From Peribacillus kribbensis DSM 17871 (GTDB lineage Bacteria > Bacillota > Bacilli > Bacillales > DSM-1321), in assembly GCF_000430765.1 (NCBI RefSeq), contig NZ_KE387241.1, positions 242,813 to 306,812 on the forward strand: a DNA stretch of 64,000 nucleotides, written 5' to 3'. The notes below the pieces were generated by a model. That model was not told where the DNA came from. It saw nothing but the letters and a program-made list of their open reading frames with translations, and ran no database searches. Of the stretch, positions 52,545 to 64,000 are shown in pieces (within the stretch, counting starts at the first letter, position 1; each line of letters opens with the position of its first letter). Made by a program: the position numbers and the translations under genes.

Positions 52545-52568
52545 GGTTGATTTCCGCTCCAATCAACC
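52545..52568. repeat. Palindromic remnant GGTTGATT-N8-AATCAACC
   Basis: Eight-base arms flank TCCGCTCC. The same outer sequences bracket a common dispersed repeat in many Bacillus genomes (as I recall), so this looks like that repeat with its interior lost. The 52328-52634 gap holds only this and the terminator. Confidence 0.4.
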
Positions 52569-52634
52569 TATTTAATAATGGAATCGCCTCTCATAACTCT
52601 TTAAGAACAATAATCTTTTAGATAAGAGCCTTTA

Positions 52635-53813
52635 TTATTCATAAATATGGACAAATGGCTCTTTATCCTGCGGTTTCCTTACAATTAAAGCCTCCGGGCC
52701 ATTAACAGAATTTATATCGACCTCTACCGAGATGTAATCAGCAAAATGCTGCATCACCAGCCCTGTCACATACTGGGTAAATCCGATAGCTTCTGCTTTC
52801 CCATAGAATTGGATAGGAATTGTGATATTCAAACTCTGAAGCTGGTCGTCCGCATAAAAGGCACGCCCGATGACTCCGTTGAAGTTAGGGAAATACTTTT
52901 CCACATCCTGCTTAAAGTTCAAGAAAGAATTTACATCCTCGCGATTCTTATCCCCTGTTTTTGGGGGAGGGAAGAGAACATACTTTTCATTGATTCCCTT
53001 CCAGCCTCCAAGGCTCGTGTCACCTTCTCCTGCACTTGCATAGGAGACAAAGTTCCCTGGAACTGCTGATGTTTTAGGAGCCTGCTCAAACAGGGCAATC
53101 GTAATTGGCACATTGCTCAAGCCGTCCATTTTCCTTAGCCTTTGAAGTACCTCTGCAGCGATTTTCTTCCCTTCGGACAGCAGGACGCTTTTTGGGATCT
53201 GTGTTTCATAATCGGCGCCATAATCCTCTTTCTTGTAGTAATGAACAGAGTTCATGGCAAGCCCGATTACCACTCCTCCCAGCGAAACTGTATTTTTATC
53301 CGTTTTGACCAGGTAATCATGCTCCAGGACGTGAGCAAGATAAATGGGGTTTTCCTGATTTCTTTTATCAATATCGCCCTTGCCGGGGTCCAGCGGGTTA
53401 AGCCCGATATTTTCTTTATCGGTTAAACCCTGCGACTTTAACTGCTCCTTGGTGAACTTACGGTTAAGCCAAAGTTCGACTGTTTTCCGATCCAGGAACT
53501 GGCCTTCTCTAAACAAGTATTTATCAGGATCAAATTCATTCTGGGCCACCCTCATTAATCCTGTTTCAAACTCATTAATATCATAGCGTGTGTTTAAATT
53601 GGCCACGACCATCCCTCTTGCCTGCCCAGGCTCAAACGGAAGGGTCGTCCGGTAATATTCATCGGAAATCTTGTATTTTGGAATAATAGCCTTTTCCTTT
53701 TTTGTCTCCGAATTCTGCACTACTTCCTCTTGTTTATCAAACTTAGGCGCACACGCCGTTAATAATAAGAGAAGCGCCAGCCCGATAAAGGAAATTTTCA
53801 CTTTCTTCTTCAT
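52635..53813 (-). CDS. camS: CamS-family sex pheromone-type lipoprotein
   Basis: A 392-residue lipoprotein. The signal peptide ends in LLLTAC, so Cys21 is lipidated. CamS-family phrases include EYYRTTLPFEPGQARGMVVANLNTRYD and GVIGRAFYADDQLQSLNITIPIQFYGKAEAIGFTQYV. In enterococci the signal peptide yields pheromones. In Bacillus the role is unclear. It follows ligA in conserved order. Confidence 0.93.
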   Translation of the reverse strand: MKKKVKISFIGLALLLLLTACAPKFDKQEEVVQNSETKKEKAIIPKYKISDEYYRTTLPFEPGQARGMVVANLNTRYDINEFETGLMRVAQNEFDPDKYLFREGQFLDRKTVELWLNRKFTKEQLKSQGLTDKENIGLNPLDPGKGDIDKRNQENPIYLAHVLEHDYLVKTDKNTVSLGGVVIGLAMNSVHYYKKEDYGADYETQIPKSVLLSEGKKIAAEVLQRLRKMDGLSNVPITIALFEQAPKTSAVPGNFVSYASAGEGDTSLGGWKGINEKYVLFPPPKTGDKNREDVNSFLNFKQDVEKYFPNFNGVIGRAFYADDQLQSLNITIPIQFYGKAEAIGFTQYVTGLVMQHFADYISVEVDINSVNGPEALIVRKPQDKEPFVHIYE

Positions 53814-53842
53814 CGATCTACACCTCTAATATAGGTTATTCC

Positions 53843-55870
<2,028 letters not shown>

Positions 55871-55877
55871 CTAGAGG

Positions 55878-58100
55878 CTAGCCCTTTGTAATCGGGGCAA
55901 ATTTAGCAAGCAGTCTTTTTATTCCGGTCGGGCTCGGGAAAGCGATATCCAGCTCTTTTCCTTCTCCTTCGCCCTTCATGCTGACAACGGTTCCGGTTCC
56001 CCATACTTTATGAACCGCTTTGTCTCCCACATTCCAGCCGATTTCGTCTCCGCCAGTGGTGGTCTGCTTCATGACAATCGGCCGGACAGCTGCCGTCGGA
56101 CGGCGTCCGAATTCCCGCGCTTGCCCTCTCGGCTGCGATGCCCTTTGTCTAGGGACTAAGTCCTCCAGCAGATCTTCAGGAATTTCCGCAATAAACCGGG
56201 ATACTGGGTTCATACTTGTACGTCCGAACAGAGTTCTCATCTGTGCATTTGTCAGGAAGAGTTCCTCTTCGGCCCTCGTGATGCCTACATAGGCAAGCCT
56301 GCGCTCTTCTTCCATTTCCTCCTCTTCCATCAGCGAACGGCTGTGAGGGAAAACTCCTTCTTCCATCCCAATCAGAAAGACAACCGGGAATTCAAGGCCT
56401 TTGGCTGAGTGAAGGGTCATGAGGACTATGGAGTCCTGAGGTATGCCATCTTCATCATCTTCCAATGAATCAATATCCGCAACCAAGGCAAGATCCGTCA
56501 AAAATGCTACGAGTGTCTTGTCATCATTGCTTTCTTCAAAGCTTTTGGTAACAGATAAAAATTCGTCAATGTTCTCTAGACGGCTCTGCGATTCAATCGT
56601 TTTTTCTGCCTGAAGAGATTCCCTATAGCCCGTTTTGTCCAGCACTTCCTCAACGAGTTCCGTGACTGACAAATATTCCTGCATATTGGAATAGTTTTTA
56701 ATCAGATCCCTGAACTCTGCTGCTGCCTTCATGATTTTAGGGCTGACACCGATCAATTCAACCGCGTCCAGTGCCTGCATGATGGATGTATCATTCATGG
56801 CTGCAAAATTGGCGATTTTATCGAGGGAAGTGGAGCCGATTCCCCTTTTGGGAACATTGATGATCCTGCGCAGGGATATATCATCATCCGGATTCGAGAT
56901 CAATCGCAGATATGCGAGAATATCTTTAATTTCTTTGCGGTCGTAGAACTTTGTACCTCCGACAATGGAGTACTGAATATTCGATTTCAGCAATACTTCC
57001 TCCATTACCCGGGATTGGGCGTTGGTTCTATAAAGGATGGCAATCTCGGATAATTTCTTTCCATCCCTTGTCATCTCATTGATCTTTCCGGCCACAAACT
57101 GAGCTTCAGCCTGCTCGCTGTCCGCCCTGTAATAGCAGATTTTGTTTCCTTCAAGATTTTCCGTCCATAGATTCTTCGGTTTGCGGTTGGCGTTATTGGA
57201 GATTACCCTGTTGGCTGCTGAAAGGATCCGTTTTGTTGAACGGTAGTTCTGCTCAAGCAGAATGACATTCGCATTGGGATAATCCTTTTCAAAGCTCAGG
57301 ATATTGGCGATATCCGCCCCGCGCCAGCGGTAGATGGATTGATCGGAATCCCCGACTACACACAGGTTCCGGAAACGTGCAGCCAGCATTTTTACCAGCA
57401 TATATTGTGCCCTGTTTGTATCCTGATACTCATCCACGTGGATATATTGGAACTTACGCTGATAGAACTCCAGTACTTCCGGCACCCTGGTAAACAAAAG
57501 AATCGTCTTCATGATCAGGTCATCAAAATCGAGGGCCTGGTTTTTGGCCAGCCGTTTTTGATATTCCTTATATACATCAGCCGCCACCTGTTCATAGAAG
57601 CCGCCTGACATACCGGCATACTCCTCGGCATCGATTAATTCGTTTTTTGCGGAGCTGATGGTCCCGAGCAGTGCCCGGTAATCATATTTCTTAGGGTCCA
57701 GGTTCTTATCCTTTAAGATCTGCTTAATGACGGACTGCTGATCGGTTGTGTCAAGAATGGTAAAGTTCCGGTTAAAGCCGATCCTGTCAATGTCTCTCCT
57801 TAGGATTCGTACACACATGGAGTGAAAGGTCGAAATCCAGATATCCTCGGATGCCCCGCCAAGAATGCCTTTGATCCGCTCCTTCATTTCCCTCGCTGCT
57901 TTATTGGTAAAGGTAATTGCAAGGATATTCCAGGGAGCCACCTGTTTTTCAACCATCAAATACGCAATCCGGTGAGTCAGGACCCTCGTCTTTCCACTGC
58001 CTGCCCCAGCCATGATTAAAAGCGGTCCATCCGTGCTCTTCACCGCTTCCTGCTGTTCATTATTCAAGCCTTTCAATAATCGGTCTGAAAGGAATTGCAT
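55878..58100 (-). CDS. pcrA: ATP-dependent DNA helicase PcrA
   Basis: A 740-residue UvrD-family 3'-5' helicase. Walker A is [14 protein letters not shown] (about 31-44). Other UvrD motifs are [46 protein letters not shown] and [15 protein letters not shown]. The C-terminal Tudor-like [15 protein letters not shown] is present. It is full length and in the conserved pcrB-pcrA-ligA-camS order. Confidence 0.97.
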   Translation of the reverse strand: MQFLSDRLLKGLNNEQQEAVKSTDGPLLIMAGAGSGKTRVLTHRIAYLMVEKQVAPWNILAITFTNKAAREMKERIKGILGGASEDIWISTFHSMCVRILRRDIDRIGFNRNFTILDTTDQQSVIKQILKDKNLDPKKYDYRALLGTISSAKNELIDAEEYAGMSGGFYEQVAADVYKEYQKRLAKNQALDFDDLIMKTILLFTRVPEVLEFYQRKFQYIHVDEYQDTNRAQYMLVKMLAARFRNLCVVGDSDQSIYRWRGADIANILSFEKDYPNANVILLEQNYRSTKRILSAANRVISNNANRKPKNLWTENLEGNKICYYRADSEQAEAQFVAGKINEMTRDGKKLSEIAILYRTNAQSRVMEEVLLKSNIQYSIVGGTKFYDRKEIKDILAYLRLISNPDDDISLRRIINVPKRGIGSTSLDKIANFAAMNDTSIMQALDAVELIGVSPKIMKAAAEFRDLIKNYSNMQEYLSVTELVEEVLDKTGYRESLQAEKTIESQSRLENIDEFLSVTKSFEESNDDKTLVAFLTDLALVADIDSLEDDEDGIPQDSIVLMTLHSAKGLEFPVVFLIGMEEGVFPHSRSLMEEEEMEEERRLAYVGITRAEEELFLTNAQMRTLFGRTSMNPVSRFIAEIPEDLLEDLVPRQRASQPRGQAREFGRRPTAAVRPIVMKQTTTGGDEIGWNVGDKAVHKVWGTGTVVSMKGEGEGKELDIAFPSPTGIKRLLAKFAPITKG

Positions 58101-58181
58101 GTTTATTCACCACCACATCTAGAACGTTTGTTCTTATTATATCATGATTTCTGCCTTCGGAAACCTGTAATTGTGCAGTCT

Positions 58182-58877
58182 TTACGACTTGGCGTTTTTA
58201 ACTGCCTCTACAGTCTCTATAGCAAAATCTATATTTTCATAAATGACATTACCGACAACCACTACATCAGCATGCTCTGCCATATCCCGTGCCTGCTTAG
58301 GTGTGCTGATTCCGCCGCCATAGAACAGGACAGTTTCTTCAAGCACTTCTTTTACACCCTGTATAAGGGAAGGATCGGCATATTTGCCGCTGTTTTCAAG
58401 ATAAAAGATTGGAAGCTTATACATCTTTTCTGCAATCCTTGCATAAGCGGCGATATCATCTTCATCCATATCGCAGTCTGCCTCAGTCAAAGCAGCCGCT
58501 TTGCAATCCTCATTCAGGATGCAGTAGCCTTCTACATAAATTTCATCCCAGTCCATGATTTCCCCGTATTCCTTTACAGCCTGATGGTGAAGGCCGATCA
58601 GCCAGTCCTTGCTGCGGCTGTTCAATACAGAAGGAATGAAATACAAATCAAAGCCGGGTGTCACAGACTCTATATTAGAAATTTCAAGAACACAAGGCAC
58701 CGTATATCTTCGAACGCGAGACATTAATTCAAGCACATTTTCCAGTGTCACTCCGTCGCTGCCTCCAATCAGGATGGCATCCGTGCCGGATTCACATACC
58801 CTCTCCAGGCTTTCATCGTCTATCGCCTTATTCGGATCGAGCTTAAAAACATGCTTCCACTCTCGAAAATCATACAT
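58182..58877 (-). CDS. pcrB: Heptaprenylglyceryl phosphate synthase
   Basis: A 231-residue TIM-barrel prenyltransferase that joins heptaprenyl diphosphate to glycerol-1-phosphate at the membrane face. Typical motifs: [23 protein letters not shown] near residue 33 and late [26 protein letters not shown]. The ATG at 58875-58877 follows ATGGAGG. Located 80 bases upstream of pcrA, as in Bacillus. Confidence 0.95.
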   Translation of the reverse strand: MYDFREWKHVFKLDPNKAIDDESLERVCESGTDAILIGGSDGVTLENVLELMSRVRRYTVPCVLEISNIESVTPGFDLYFIPSVLNSRSKDWLIGLHHQAVKEYGEIMDWDEIYVEGYCILNEDCKAAALTEADCDMDEDDIAAYARIAEKMYKLPIFYLENSGKYADPSLIQGVKEVLEETVLFYGGGISTPKQARDMAEHADVVVVGNVIYENIDFAIETVEAVKNAKS

Positions 58878-58991
58878 ACAAAATCCTCCATATTCATTAT
58901 CCCATTCAACCATTATACCATTAGAACAATTTTATAAAAAATAGTAGGAGAAAGAAAAATGCAGGGAAATATTGAAAAAAGCCAAAGAAAA

Positions 58992-59025
58992 AACCCGGGC
59001 AGGGAGCCTGCAGCTCTGCCCGGGT
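58992..59025 (-). terminator. BASS transporter terminator
   Basis: An eleven-base stem AACCCGGGCAG / CTGCCCGGGTT with a 12-base loop, with TTTTTTC on the minus strand. Confidence 0.85.
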
Positions 59026-59039
59026 TCTTCATCCACTCA

Positions 59040-59999
59040 TCAAGCACTCTTCTTTTGATGATTTCCAGCTTTCTGTTCCTTCATTCTGCTGTAAACAAAA
59101 GCCAAAAGGGAGCCGGAAATATTATGCCATACACTGAAAATGGCACTTGGAACAGCCGCAAGCGGTGAGAAGTGTGCGGAAGCGATCGCGACTCCCAAAC
59201 CGGAGTTCTGCATGCCCACCTCCATTGAGACGGCCTTTTGTTTTGACAAATCCATTCCCATTGCCCGGGCAAATAGGAACCCAAGGCAAAAGCCGAGAAT
59301 ATTGTGGAGGACCACCACCGCAAAGATCAAAAGGCCGGTCTTGGCAATCTGCTCCTGGCTTCCAGCTACTACGGCAGAAACAATTAAAACGATCGCCGTT
59401 ACAGAGACAAGGGGCAAAGCCTTTACGCCTGCAGCCGCCTGCTTTCCAAAAAACTTTTTTATCAAGAAACCCAGCACCAATGGAATGATAACAACCTGCA
59501 CAATGGAAAGAAACAGTCCGCCTATGCTGATATCCACCCATTTACTTGCAAACAAAAGGATTAACAGCGGCGTTATAATCGGTGCCAAAACCGTTGAAAC
59601 CGAAGCAATGGCAACGGCAAGGGCTACATTTCCCCTTGCCAGGAAAACCATGACATTCGATGAAGTTCCGCTCGGGCAGCATCCTACCAGAATGACTCCT
59701 ACCGCAACTTCGGAAGGGAGATGGAGTCCTATCGACAGCAAGAAGGCTAATAAAGGCATGATGATAAAATGTCCCGCCACTCCGATTGCTACATCCTTTG
59801 GTCTCTTGAATACTTCTTTAAAGTCTGATGCTGACAGCGTCAGCCCCATTCCAAACATGACAATTCCCAAGAGCGGAACAATATACGCACCGATCCACTT
59901 AAAGCTTCCTGGAAACAAATACGCTATGATGGCAATTGCAATGACCCAGAAAGAAAAAGTCCTTCCGGCAAATCCGCTTATCTTTTCAACAATTTTCAT
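59040..59999 (-). CDS. BASS-family sodium symporter
   Basis: A 319-residue membrane protein with nine or ten helices. BASS signatures are GCCPSGTSSNVMVFLARGNVALAVAIAS (about 106-133) and EVGMQNSGLGVAIASAHF (about 262-279), which form the sodium sites. It imports an organic anion with sodium; the substrate is unknown. In B. subtilis this place between yerC and pcrB holds yerD, so this is a local substitution. Confidence 0.9.
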   Translation of the reverse strand: MKIVEKISGFAGRTFSFWVIAIAIIAYLFPGSFKWIGAYIVPLLGIVMFGMGLTLSASDFKEVFKRPKDVAIGVAGHFIIMPLLAFLLSIGLHLPSEVAVGVILVGCCPSGTSSNVMVFLARGNVALAVAIASVSTVLAPIITPLLILLFASKWVDISIGGLFLSIVQVVIIPLVLGFLIKKFFGKQAAAGVKALPLVSVTAIVLIVSAVVAGSQEQIAKTGLLIFAVVVLHNILGFCLGFLFARAMGMDLSKQKAVSMEVGMQNSGLGVAIASAHFSPLAAVPSAIFSVWHNISGSLLAFVYSRMKEQKAGNHQKKSA

Positions 60000-60102
60000 A
60001 AGATCCCTCCTGATTCGTCTATGCTGAAGCCAGTCTAATAGTAGTAATCTTACTACTTATTCTGAATATTTTAAATGTTATTACAGAAAAAAGTTCTAAA
60101 AA

Positions 60103-60132
60103 AAGAGAGACAGCATCTTTCAGCCGTCTCTT
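60103..60132 (-). terminator. yerC terminator
   Basis: Stem AAGAGAGAC / GTCTCTT with a small internal bulge, T run following on the minus strand. Confidence 0.65.
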
Positions 60133-60136
60133 CCTG

Positions 60137-60433
60137 TTATTTTTCTTCTTTTATCCGTTCCAGTACAATATCGTAGGCGTCATTTCCATAATTAAGACTT
60201 CTCTTAACCCGGGAAATCGTGGCTGTGCTGGCGCCGGTCTCTGTTTCAATTTTATGGTAGGTATTTCCTTCCTTCAGCATCTTTGCTACCTGCAGGCGCT
60301 GGGCAAGGGATTGAATTTCATTTACCGTGCATAGATCATCAAAAAATAAATAGCACTCTTCTAGTGTTTCCAAGGATAAGATGGACTTAAACAGCTGATC
60401 CAGTTCTTTTCCCCTTAGCTTATCAATTTGCAT
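60137..60433 (-). CDS. yerC: YerC/YecD-family TrpR-like regulator
   Basis: A 98-residue all-helical protein with a TrpR-type HTH: EIQSLAQRLQVAKMLKEGNTYHKIETETGASTATISRVKRSLNYG. It has no tryptophan-binding role established. The family is conserved in Firmicutes with unknown target. It lies 25 bases from yerB in the same direction. Confidence 0.9.
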   Translation of the reverse strand: MQIDKLRGKELDQLFKSILSLETLEECYLFFDDLCTVNEIQSLAQRLQVAKMLKEGNTYHKIETETGASTATISRVKRSLNYGNDAYDIVLERIKEEK

Positions 60434-60458
60434 ATAGGGACTCCTTTATCTAACCTCT

Positions 60459-61499
60459 TTAAGGTTTAATGCTGACTTTTGAGGGGTTTTTCGTCTGAAC
60501 AGGAATCACGCTGACCCAGGTTCTGCCCGGAATCAGTCCCGCTTCCTTTCCTCCTATATAGGGAGTGATTACATTTTTCTTGAATTCCCATGTAATCTCA
60601 TGGACCCTTCCCAGCTGGAAGAGAAATCCCTTCCCTCCAGCCCGGAGGTCGATATCCCGTCTGCCCTTTTTATCTACAACCCTGTGAGGCGCTTCAATAA
60701 TCAGCAGATTATCCAGGAGGACTTCCTCTTTTGTGTCATAATCTATGGTTAATACAGAATCAGAATATCGTTTATACTTTTTTGTCTCTTGGTCAAATAC
60801 GTAGCGCGTCTTGTAGTCAGGGGTGGAATAATTGATTTCTACTGAACCTGCCTTCTCCCCATTAAAATGCTGCAGCTCCTCAGCAGTTAAAAACGTAAGC
60901 GGCTGCGGCGGGGTATCCAGTTTAAAGCCATTCTCCCGGGCTCCCTTTTCAATATTGTCATATGTGATATATGAATTGTGGGGAGCCTTCCGAAAGCTCG
61001 CCCGCTTAAAAAGGGTTCCATCATATTGAAGGCCGTTCAAATGATCGATATATCCATCGGCCAGCATTTTCTTTGCTTCGGGGCTGTATCCGTGCAGAAT
61101 ATACAGGGCATTCAATCCCTTGGCCAGCTCCATATAATAATCTCTGGCACTTCTTACCGGTCCAAGTGTATCCGGCCTTTCACTTTGAAATACAGCGAGG
61201 AGCCTTGTTACTTCCCCTTCAGCCAGGAGTTCGTAAACTAAGTCCGCTTTCGATATTCCGGACTGCGGCCTTGCTTTAGGATGATTGTTAATCATTACTG
61301 CAACGGCACGCCGGTTTACGGGCTGATTGGTTTTTAAGCCTGTAAGCGGGAATACATTCTGGTTACTTTCCTTGTGCACCTTTTGTTCCTGATGCTTCTC
61401 AACGGTTTTAGGCGGCAAGTCGGCCTTTTTGTCTGTCTGGGAGCAGCCGGCAAATAGTAAACATGCAGCAAGGCATATGGCTCCTGCTTTTAATGCCAT
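60459..61499 (-). CDS. yerB: DUF3048 lipoprotein, YerB-like
   Basis: A 346-residue lipoprotein with the lipobox LFAGC (lipidated Cys about 19). The mature part has the DUF3048 N-terminal fold (VNRRAVAVMINNHPKARPQSGISKADLVYELLAEGEVTR) and C-terminal fold (GGKGFLFQLGRVHEITWE). Function is unknown. It stands between yerA and yerC, as in B. subtilis. Confidence 0.9.
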   Translation of the reverse strand: MALKAGAICLAACLLFAGCSQTDKKADLPPKTVEKHQEQKVHKESNQNVFPLTGLKTNQPVNRRAVAVMINNHPKARPQSGISKADLVYELLAEGEVTRLLAVFQSERPDTLGPVRSARDYYMELAKGLNALYILHGYSPEAKKMLADGYIDHLNGLQYDGTLFKRASFRKAPHNSYITYDNIEKGARENGFKLDTPPQPLTFLTAEELQHFNGEKAGSVEINYSTPDYKTRYVFDQETKKYKRYSDSVLTIDYDTKEEVLLDNLLIIEAPHRVVDKKGRRDIDLRAGGKGFLFQLGRVHEITWEFKKNVITPYIGGKEAGLIPGRTWVSVIPVQTKNPSKVSIKP

Positions 61500-61552
61500 T
61501 TCCCAAAACCTCCTGACTCCTTATTTTAGGAGGCTAACATCACTTTTATATT

Positions 61553-63298
61553 TTAACGCATTATAGTGGGAAAGAGAACATTTTTATTCATAACATCATA
61601 CATTCCCTGCGGGGTAATCCGGATATACGGAAGATGCGTTGATGAGAAGAACAGCAGTGTATAAATCGGATCGCTGAACTTATATCCCCGTTCCTTGAGC
61701 AGGCTCTTAAGCTCCGTTTCTTCCTTTATCAGCTGTTCAAGGCTCTTATCGGACATCAGCCCATGAAGCGGCAGCCCCATTTCATAAATGACCTCGCCAT
61801 TTTCAGCCGCCACGATGCCTCCGCCCATTTCCTTCATCCGGTTAAAGGCGATCAGCATCTCTTTTTTGCTCTTGCCGATCAAAATGATGTCACCAGTGTT
61901 GGTAAAGGAGCTTGCAAAACCGTCCAGCCTGCTCGCAAAGCCTTTGATCATCGTATTGATCCGCCATTTCCCTTTTCTATCCACCATCATCAGGAAGCAC
62001 TGGTCATCATCCTGAGGCAGCCGGTCAAAGGACAGCTCAATAGACACGGAGTATGGCTTTGTAATCACATCATTCAGCATTTCAATTCCAAACGGCATGG
62101 AAAACTGCAGGTCATCGTAAGTAAGGCTCCAATCAAGCTTCATTGGACCGAAATCATGGCTGCTCCAATCCACTGGATGTTCCTCTTCATAAACATTATG
62201 CTGATCCAGCTTGATCCACTTTCCCTTTGCCATCACCGATACCGGGGCTGGATCATGAATATCCTTCAAAAAGTTAATGTTAGCCACTCTGCCCGTGGCG
62301 ATTGAACCATGCAGATATTCAATATTATAGTACCTTGCGACATTGATGGTTCCCATATTATAAGCATCGACAATAGGGACACCCGCCTCTATGGCAATCC
62401 TGATGAGTCTGTCAATGACTCCCTCTTCATAAAATGAAGGAGGAGATCCATCCGTTGTAAGAAAGAACTTATCAAAATTATCCAGCTTGAACTCCAGGAT
62501 TTCTTTCAGGAGCAGAGGCAGATCAGGACGGATGGATGAATGCCGCAGGCTGACTGTATACCCCTGTAAAAGCCTTGCGAGCACTTCCTTTCCTGTCATG
62601 GCCTCATGGTCACAGTCAGCCCCAAGGAGCATCATTTTGGCCAGGGTCTTTTCAGAGGCTCCGGGAAAGTGTCCCTCAATCTGCTTCCGCATACGCTTTG
62701 CTTCCTGAATCCAGTGAAGCATCATATCATCACCGGCAAGAAGCCTAGGCCAGCCTGTCAATTCTCCCCCCTGGAGAACGGCATCATGCTCAAGCCAATC
62801 CTTCACATTTCCGTGCGAAAATACTTTCTCCTCATCAGCAATTTCCGTCTGGGCATCAAAGCGGCACCACCAATAGAGGCTGGCCGGAAGATTCCGCAGT
62901 TCCTTCAAAAGGGAGAAGGCCTTTTTATTCTCCATTTGCAAAAAAAGCATCAGATTATCATTGATCATCGTAGTCGTCCCGCATGACGATGCATAGGCAG
63001 CAAAAGTCTGGGGATTATATAATTGAAATGGATGAGCGTGCGGCTCAATGTAGCCGGGAACGAGATAATACTCACTGCAATCCTTTACCTCGCATCCCTC
63101 GGCATGTTCAGGGAGCCTGTCACCGACGTAAACAATACGGTCATCATAGATCCAGATATTTGCTTCGATCCATTTCCTAAACGTTGGATTTAAATAACGG
63201 GCATTCGTAAGAACTATATGGGGTGATAGTTTACCGTCAAGGACAGCGACATGCTCACGAAGCTGCTTATTTTTCCACCGATAGCGCTGTTCCAGCAT
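61553..63298 (-). CDS. yerA: YerA-type adenine deaminase-like amidohydrolase
   Basis: A 581-residue amidohydrolase: VPGYIEPHAHPFQLYNP carries the metal-binding HxH, and TVSLRHSSIRPDL with FFLTTDGSPPS supplies later ligands. It follows the adenine-deaminase (Ade) architecture but belongs to the YerA branch, whose substrate is unproven. ATG at 63296-63298 is six bases after AAGGAGG. An ATG two codons upstream sits on that site. Confidence 0.9.
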   Translation of the reverse strand: MLEQRYRWKNKQLREHVAVLDGKLSPHIVLTNARYLNPTFRKWIEANIWIYDDRIVYVGDRLPEHAEGCEVKDCSEYYLVPGYIEPHAHPFQLYNPQTFAAYASSCGTTTMINDNLMLFLQMENKKAFSLLKELRNLPASLYWWCRFDAQTEIADEEKVFSHGNVKDWLEHDAVLQGGELTGWPRLLAGDDMMLHWIQEAKRMRKQIEGHFPGASEKTLAKMMLLGADCDHEAMTGKEVLARLLQGYTVSLRHSSIRPDLPLLLKEILEFKLDNFDKFFLTTDGSPPSFYEEGVIDRLIRIAIEAGVPIVDAYNMGTINVARYYNIEYLHGSIATGRVANINFLKDIHDPAPVSVMAKGKWIKLDQHNVYEEEHPVDWSSHDFGPMKLDWSLTYDDLQFSMPFGIEMLNDVITKPYSVSIELSFDRLPQDDDQCFLMMVDRKGKWRINTMIKGFASRLDGFASSFTNTGDIILIGKSKKEMLIAFNRMKEMGGGIVAAENGEVIYEMGLPLHGLMSDKSLEQLIKEETELKSLLKERGYKFSDPIYTLLFFSSTHLPYIRITPQGMYDVMNKNVLFPTIMR

Positions 63299-63424
63299 AA
63301 ACATCCTCCTTAAACCGAACGGAATGTAAGCGTTTTACTTTTCTTAATAGTACCACATAATACGCCTTTAGTACATTAAAGTTTTACAGATATAATGTGA
63401 ACATTTTATGAAGGGGGACTTACC

Positions 63425-63685
63425 ATGAACGTTAAACCAAACATTGGAATCATCAACGCCCTGATCCGGCTAACCTGCGGATTTACTCTGCTTGCCTGGT
63501 CCACGGCAAGGCTTGCCAAGCGTCCAAACAAAAACCGGTATCTGCTGACAGCCATGATGTCAGCCATGAAAATTGGCGAAGGAATCGTCCGCTACTGCCC
63601 CGTTACCGAGCTCATGCAGCAAAGCAAAGAAATGACACAGCAAAATCAACAGGGCCAGCAGGGTCAAAAAAAGGATAACTGGTAA
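63425..63685 (+). CDS. DUF2892 (YgaP-like) membrane protein
   Basis: An 86-residue protein. The YgaP-type transmembrane pattern NIGIINALIRLTCGFTLLAWSTARLA, with a Cys-Pro (YCPVTEL) at about 58, is typical of DUF2892. The C-terminus is a Gln-rich tail (QQNQQGQQGQKK). Strong AAGGGGGA ribosome site. Divergent from yerA. Confidence 0.8.
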   Translation: MNVKPNIGIINALIRLTCGFTLLAWSTARLAKRPNKNRYLLTAMMSAMKIGEGIVRYCPVTELMQQSKEMTQQNQQGQQGQKKDNW

Positions 63686-63699
63686 TAAGCACTCTAGTT

Positions 63700-63726
63700 C
63701 GGCGGGCTTTGGCCCTCCGTTTTTTT
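63700..63726 (+). terminator. Terminator of the DUF2892 gene
   Basis: Stem CGG-GGG / CCC-CCG with one mismatch, a six-base loop and seven T, shortly after the stop. Confidence 0.7.
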
Positions 63727-63833
63727 GTGTTGTATAGGTGCATGTCAGCTCAGGAGGAGACAGGGAGCGCGCAGCAGGAGTTCGGCGTGACGTTGGCCGC
63801 CTTGGGAGGACTTTTTTTCTTATGCCTAGTCGG

Positions 63834-64000
63834 CCTGTCATCACGCGTTCCTGATTCGGACTGCTATTCTTTATCTGGCGGCTAAACCTGTCCGAACCTG
63901 GACTGACTTCGGACTACTTTTCCTCTCTGCCGCCTCAACCTGTCCGAACCTGGACCCTCTTCGGACTACTTTCTCTTCCTTGCGCCCCAACCTGTCCGAA
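63834..64000. repeat. Second array of 52-bp units, cut by the window edge
   Basis: Units begin at about 63834 (degenerate), 63887, 63939 and 63991. Each has TGTCCGAA-N11-TTCGGAC with the same 11-base spacing and 52-base period as the array at 26408-26825, though the tail (CTACTTT, C/T-rich) differs. The array continues past the window. Confidence 0.85.

Noticed and set aside
58095..58727. Plus-strand frame of 210 codons
   Set aside because: Antisense to pcrB and its leader, no ribosome site, no family pattern.
59140..60027. Plus-strand frame of 295 codons
   Set aside because: Antisense to the BASS transporter, with Lys/Thr/Pro-rich composition expected from the reverse of a membrane gene.
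63560..63844. Minus-strand frame at the right edge
   Set aside because: Overlaps the DUF2892 gene and its terminator, with no ribosome site.

Overview
The window is chromosomal DNA of a low-to-moderate GC, Gram-positive, spore-former-type bacterium of the family Bacillaceae (Cytobacillus/Mesobacillus/Bacillus sensu lato). The reasons are strong AGGAGG-type ribosome sites, frequent TTG and GTG starts, hairpin-plus-T terminators, and a right-hand block whose gene order (yerA, yerB, yerC, pcrB, pcrA, ligA, camS, then gatC-gatA-gatB) matches the Bacillus subtilis yer-pcr-gat region. I saw no rRNA, tRNA, CRISPR array, intact transposase or prophage.

Left part (1-16 kb): a truncated Dph6-like ATP pyrophosphatase, small proteins, a DMT efflux pump, a YvbH-like PH-domain protein, a cupin, an ECF sigma factor with a SnoaL-like tail, the NAD(P)HX repair enzyme Nnr and a luciferase-like monooxygenase. 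These are followed by an extracytoplasmic flavin electron-transfer module (FMN-binding protein, ApbE, RnfD-like membrane protein) divergent from its own two-component system. UppP, MntH, a di-heme ferric-reductase-like membrane protein and an esterase complete this part.

16-31 kb: small stress-type genes, a Ytr-like ABC operon under a GntR regulator, and a four-gene coupled operon (heme-monooxygenase-like protein, His-rich helical protein, B12-binding sensor, RsbR-type STAS protein). Next come an acetate-type sodium symporter with its DUF485 partner, an array of 52-bp palindrome-containing tandem repeats, and a quinone/electrophile detoxification cluster (flavin reductase, hydrolase, two ring-cleaving dioxygenases, DoxX). 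Two MhqR-like operators precede the DoxX gene.

31-47 kb: housekeeping and accessory genes (SOS peptidase, glutaminase, thiol and OsmC proteins, Lrp regulator). A pair of overlapping genes encodes Csm6/Csx1-like proteins, each with a C-terminal R-x6-H HEPN nuclease motif, with no CRISPR locus nearby. The AT-rich stretch 40-44.3 kb looks like an accessory island. Single-gene units (VOC, GNAT, broken methyltransferase) are separated by related hairpin plus TTTAACTA-type sequences, resembling a cassette array. A secreted nuclease, a YitT-type protein and an alpha/alpha-toroid protein follow.

47-64 kb: conserved core. GatCAB makes Gln-tRNA(Gln), PruA oxidises glutamate semialdehyde, and CamS, LigA, PcrA and PcrB form the conserved replication/lipid block. 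A BASS transporter, YerC, YerB and YerA follow. The right edge holds a second copy of the 52-bp repeat family. Six loci carry variants of a short GGAAATGGGGAC palindrome resembling REP elements.

Most interesting candidates: the stand-alone HEPN pair, the heme/B12/STAS operon, the cassette-like island, and the two arrays of 52-bp repeats.
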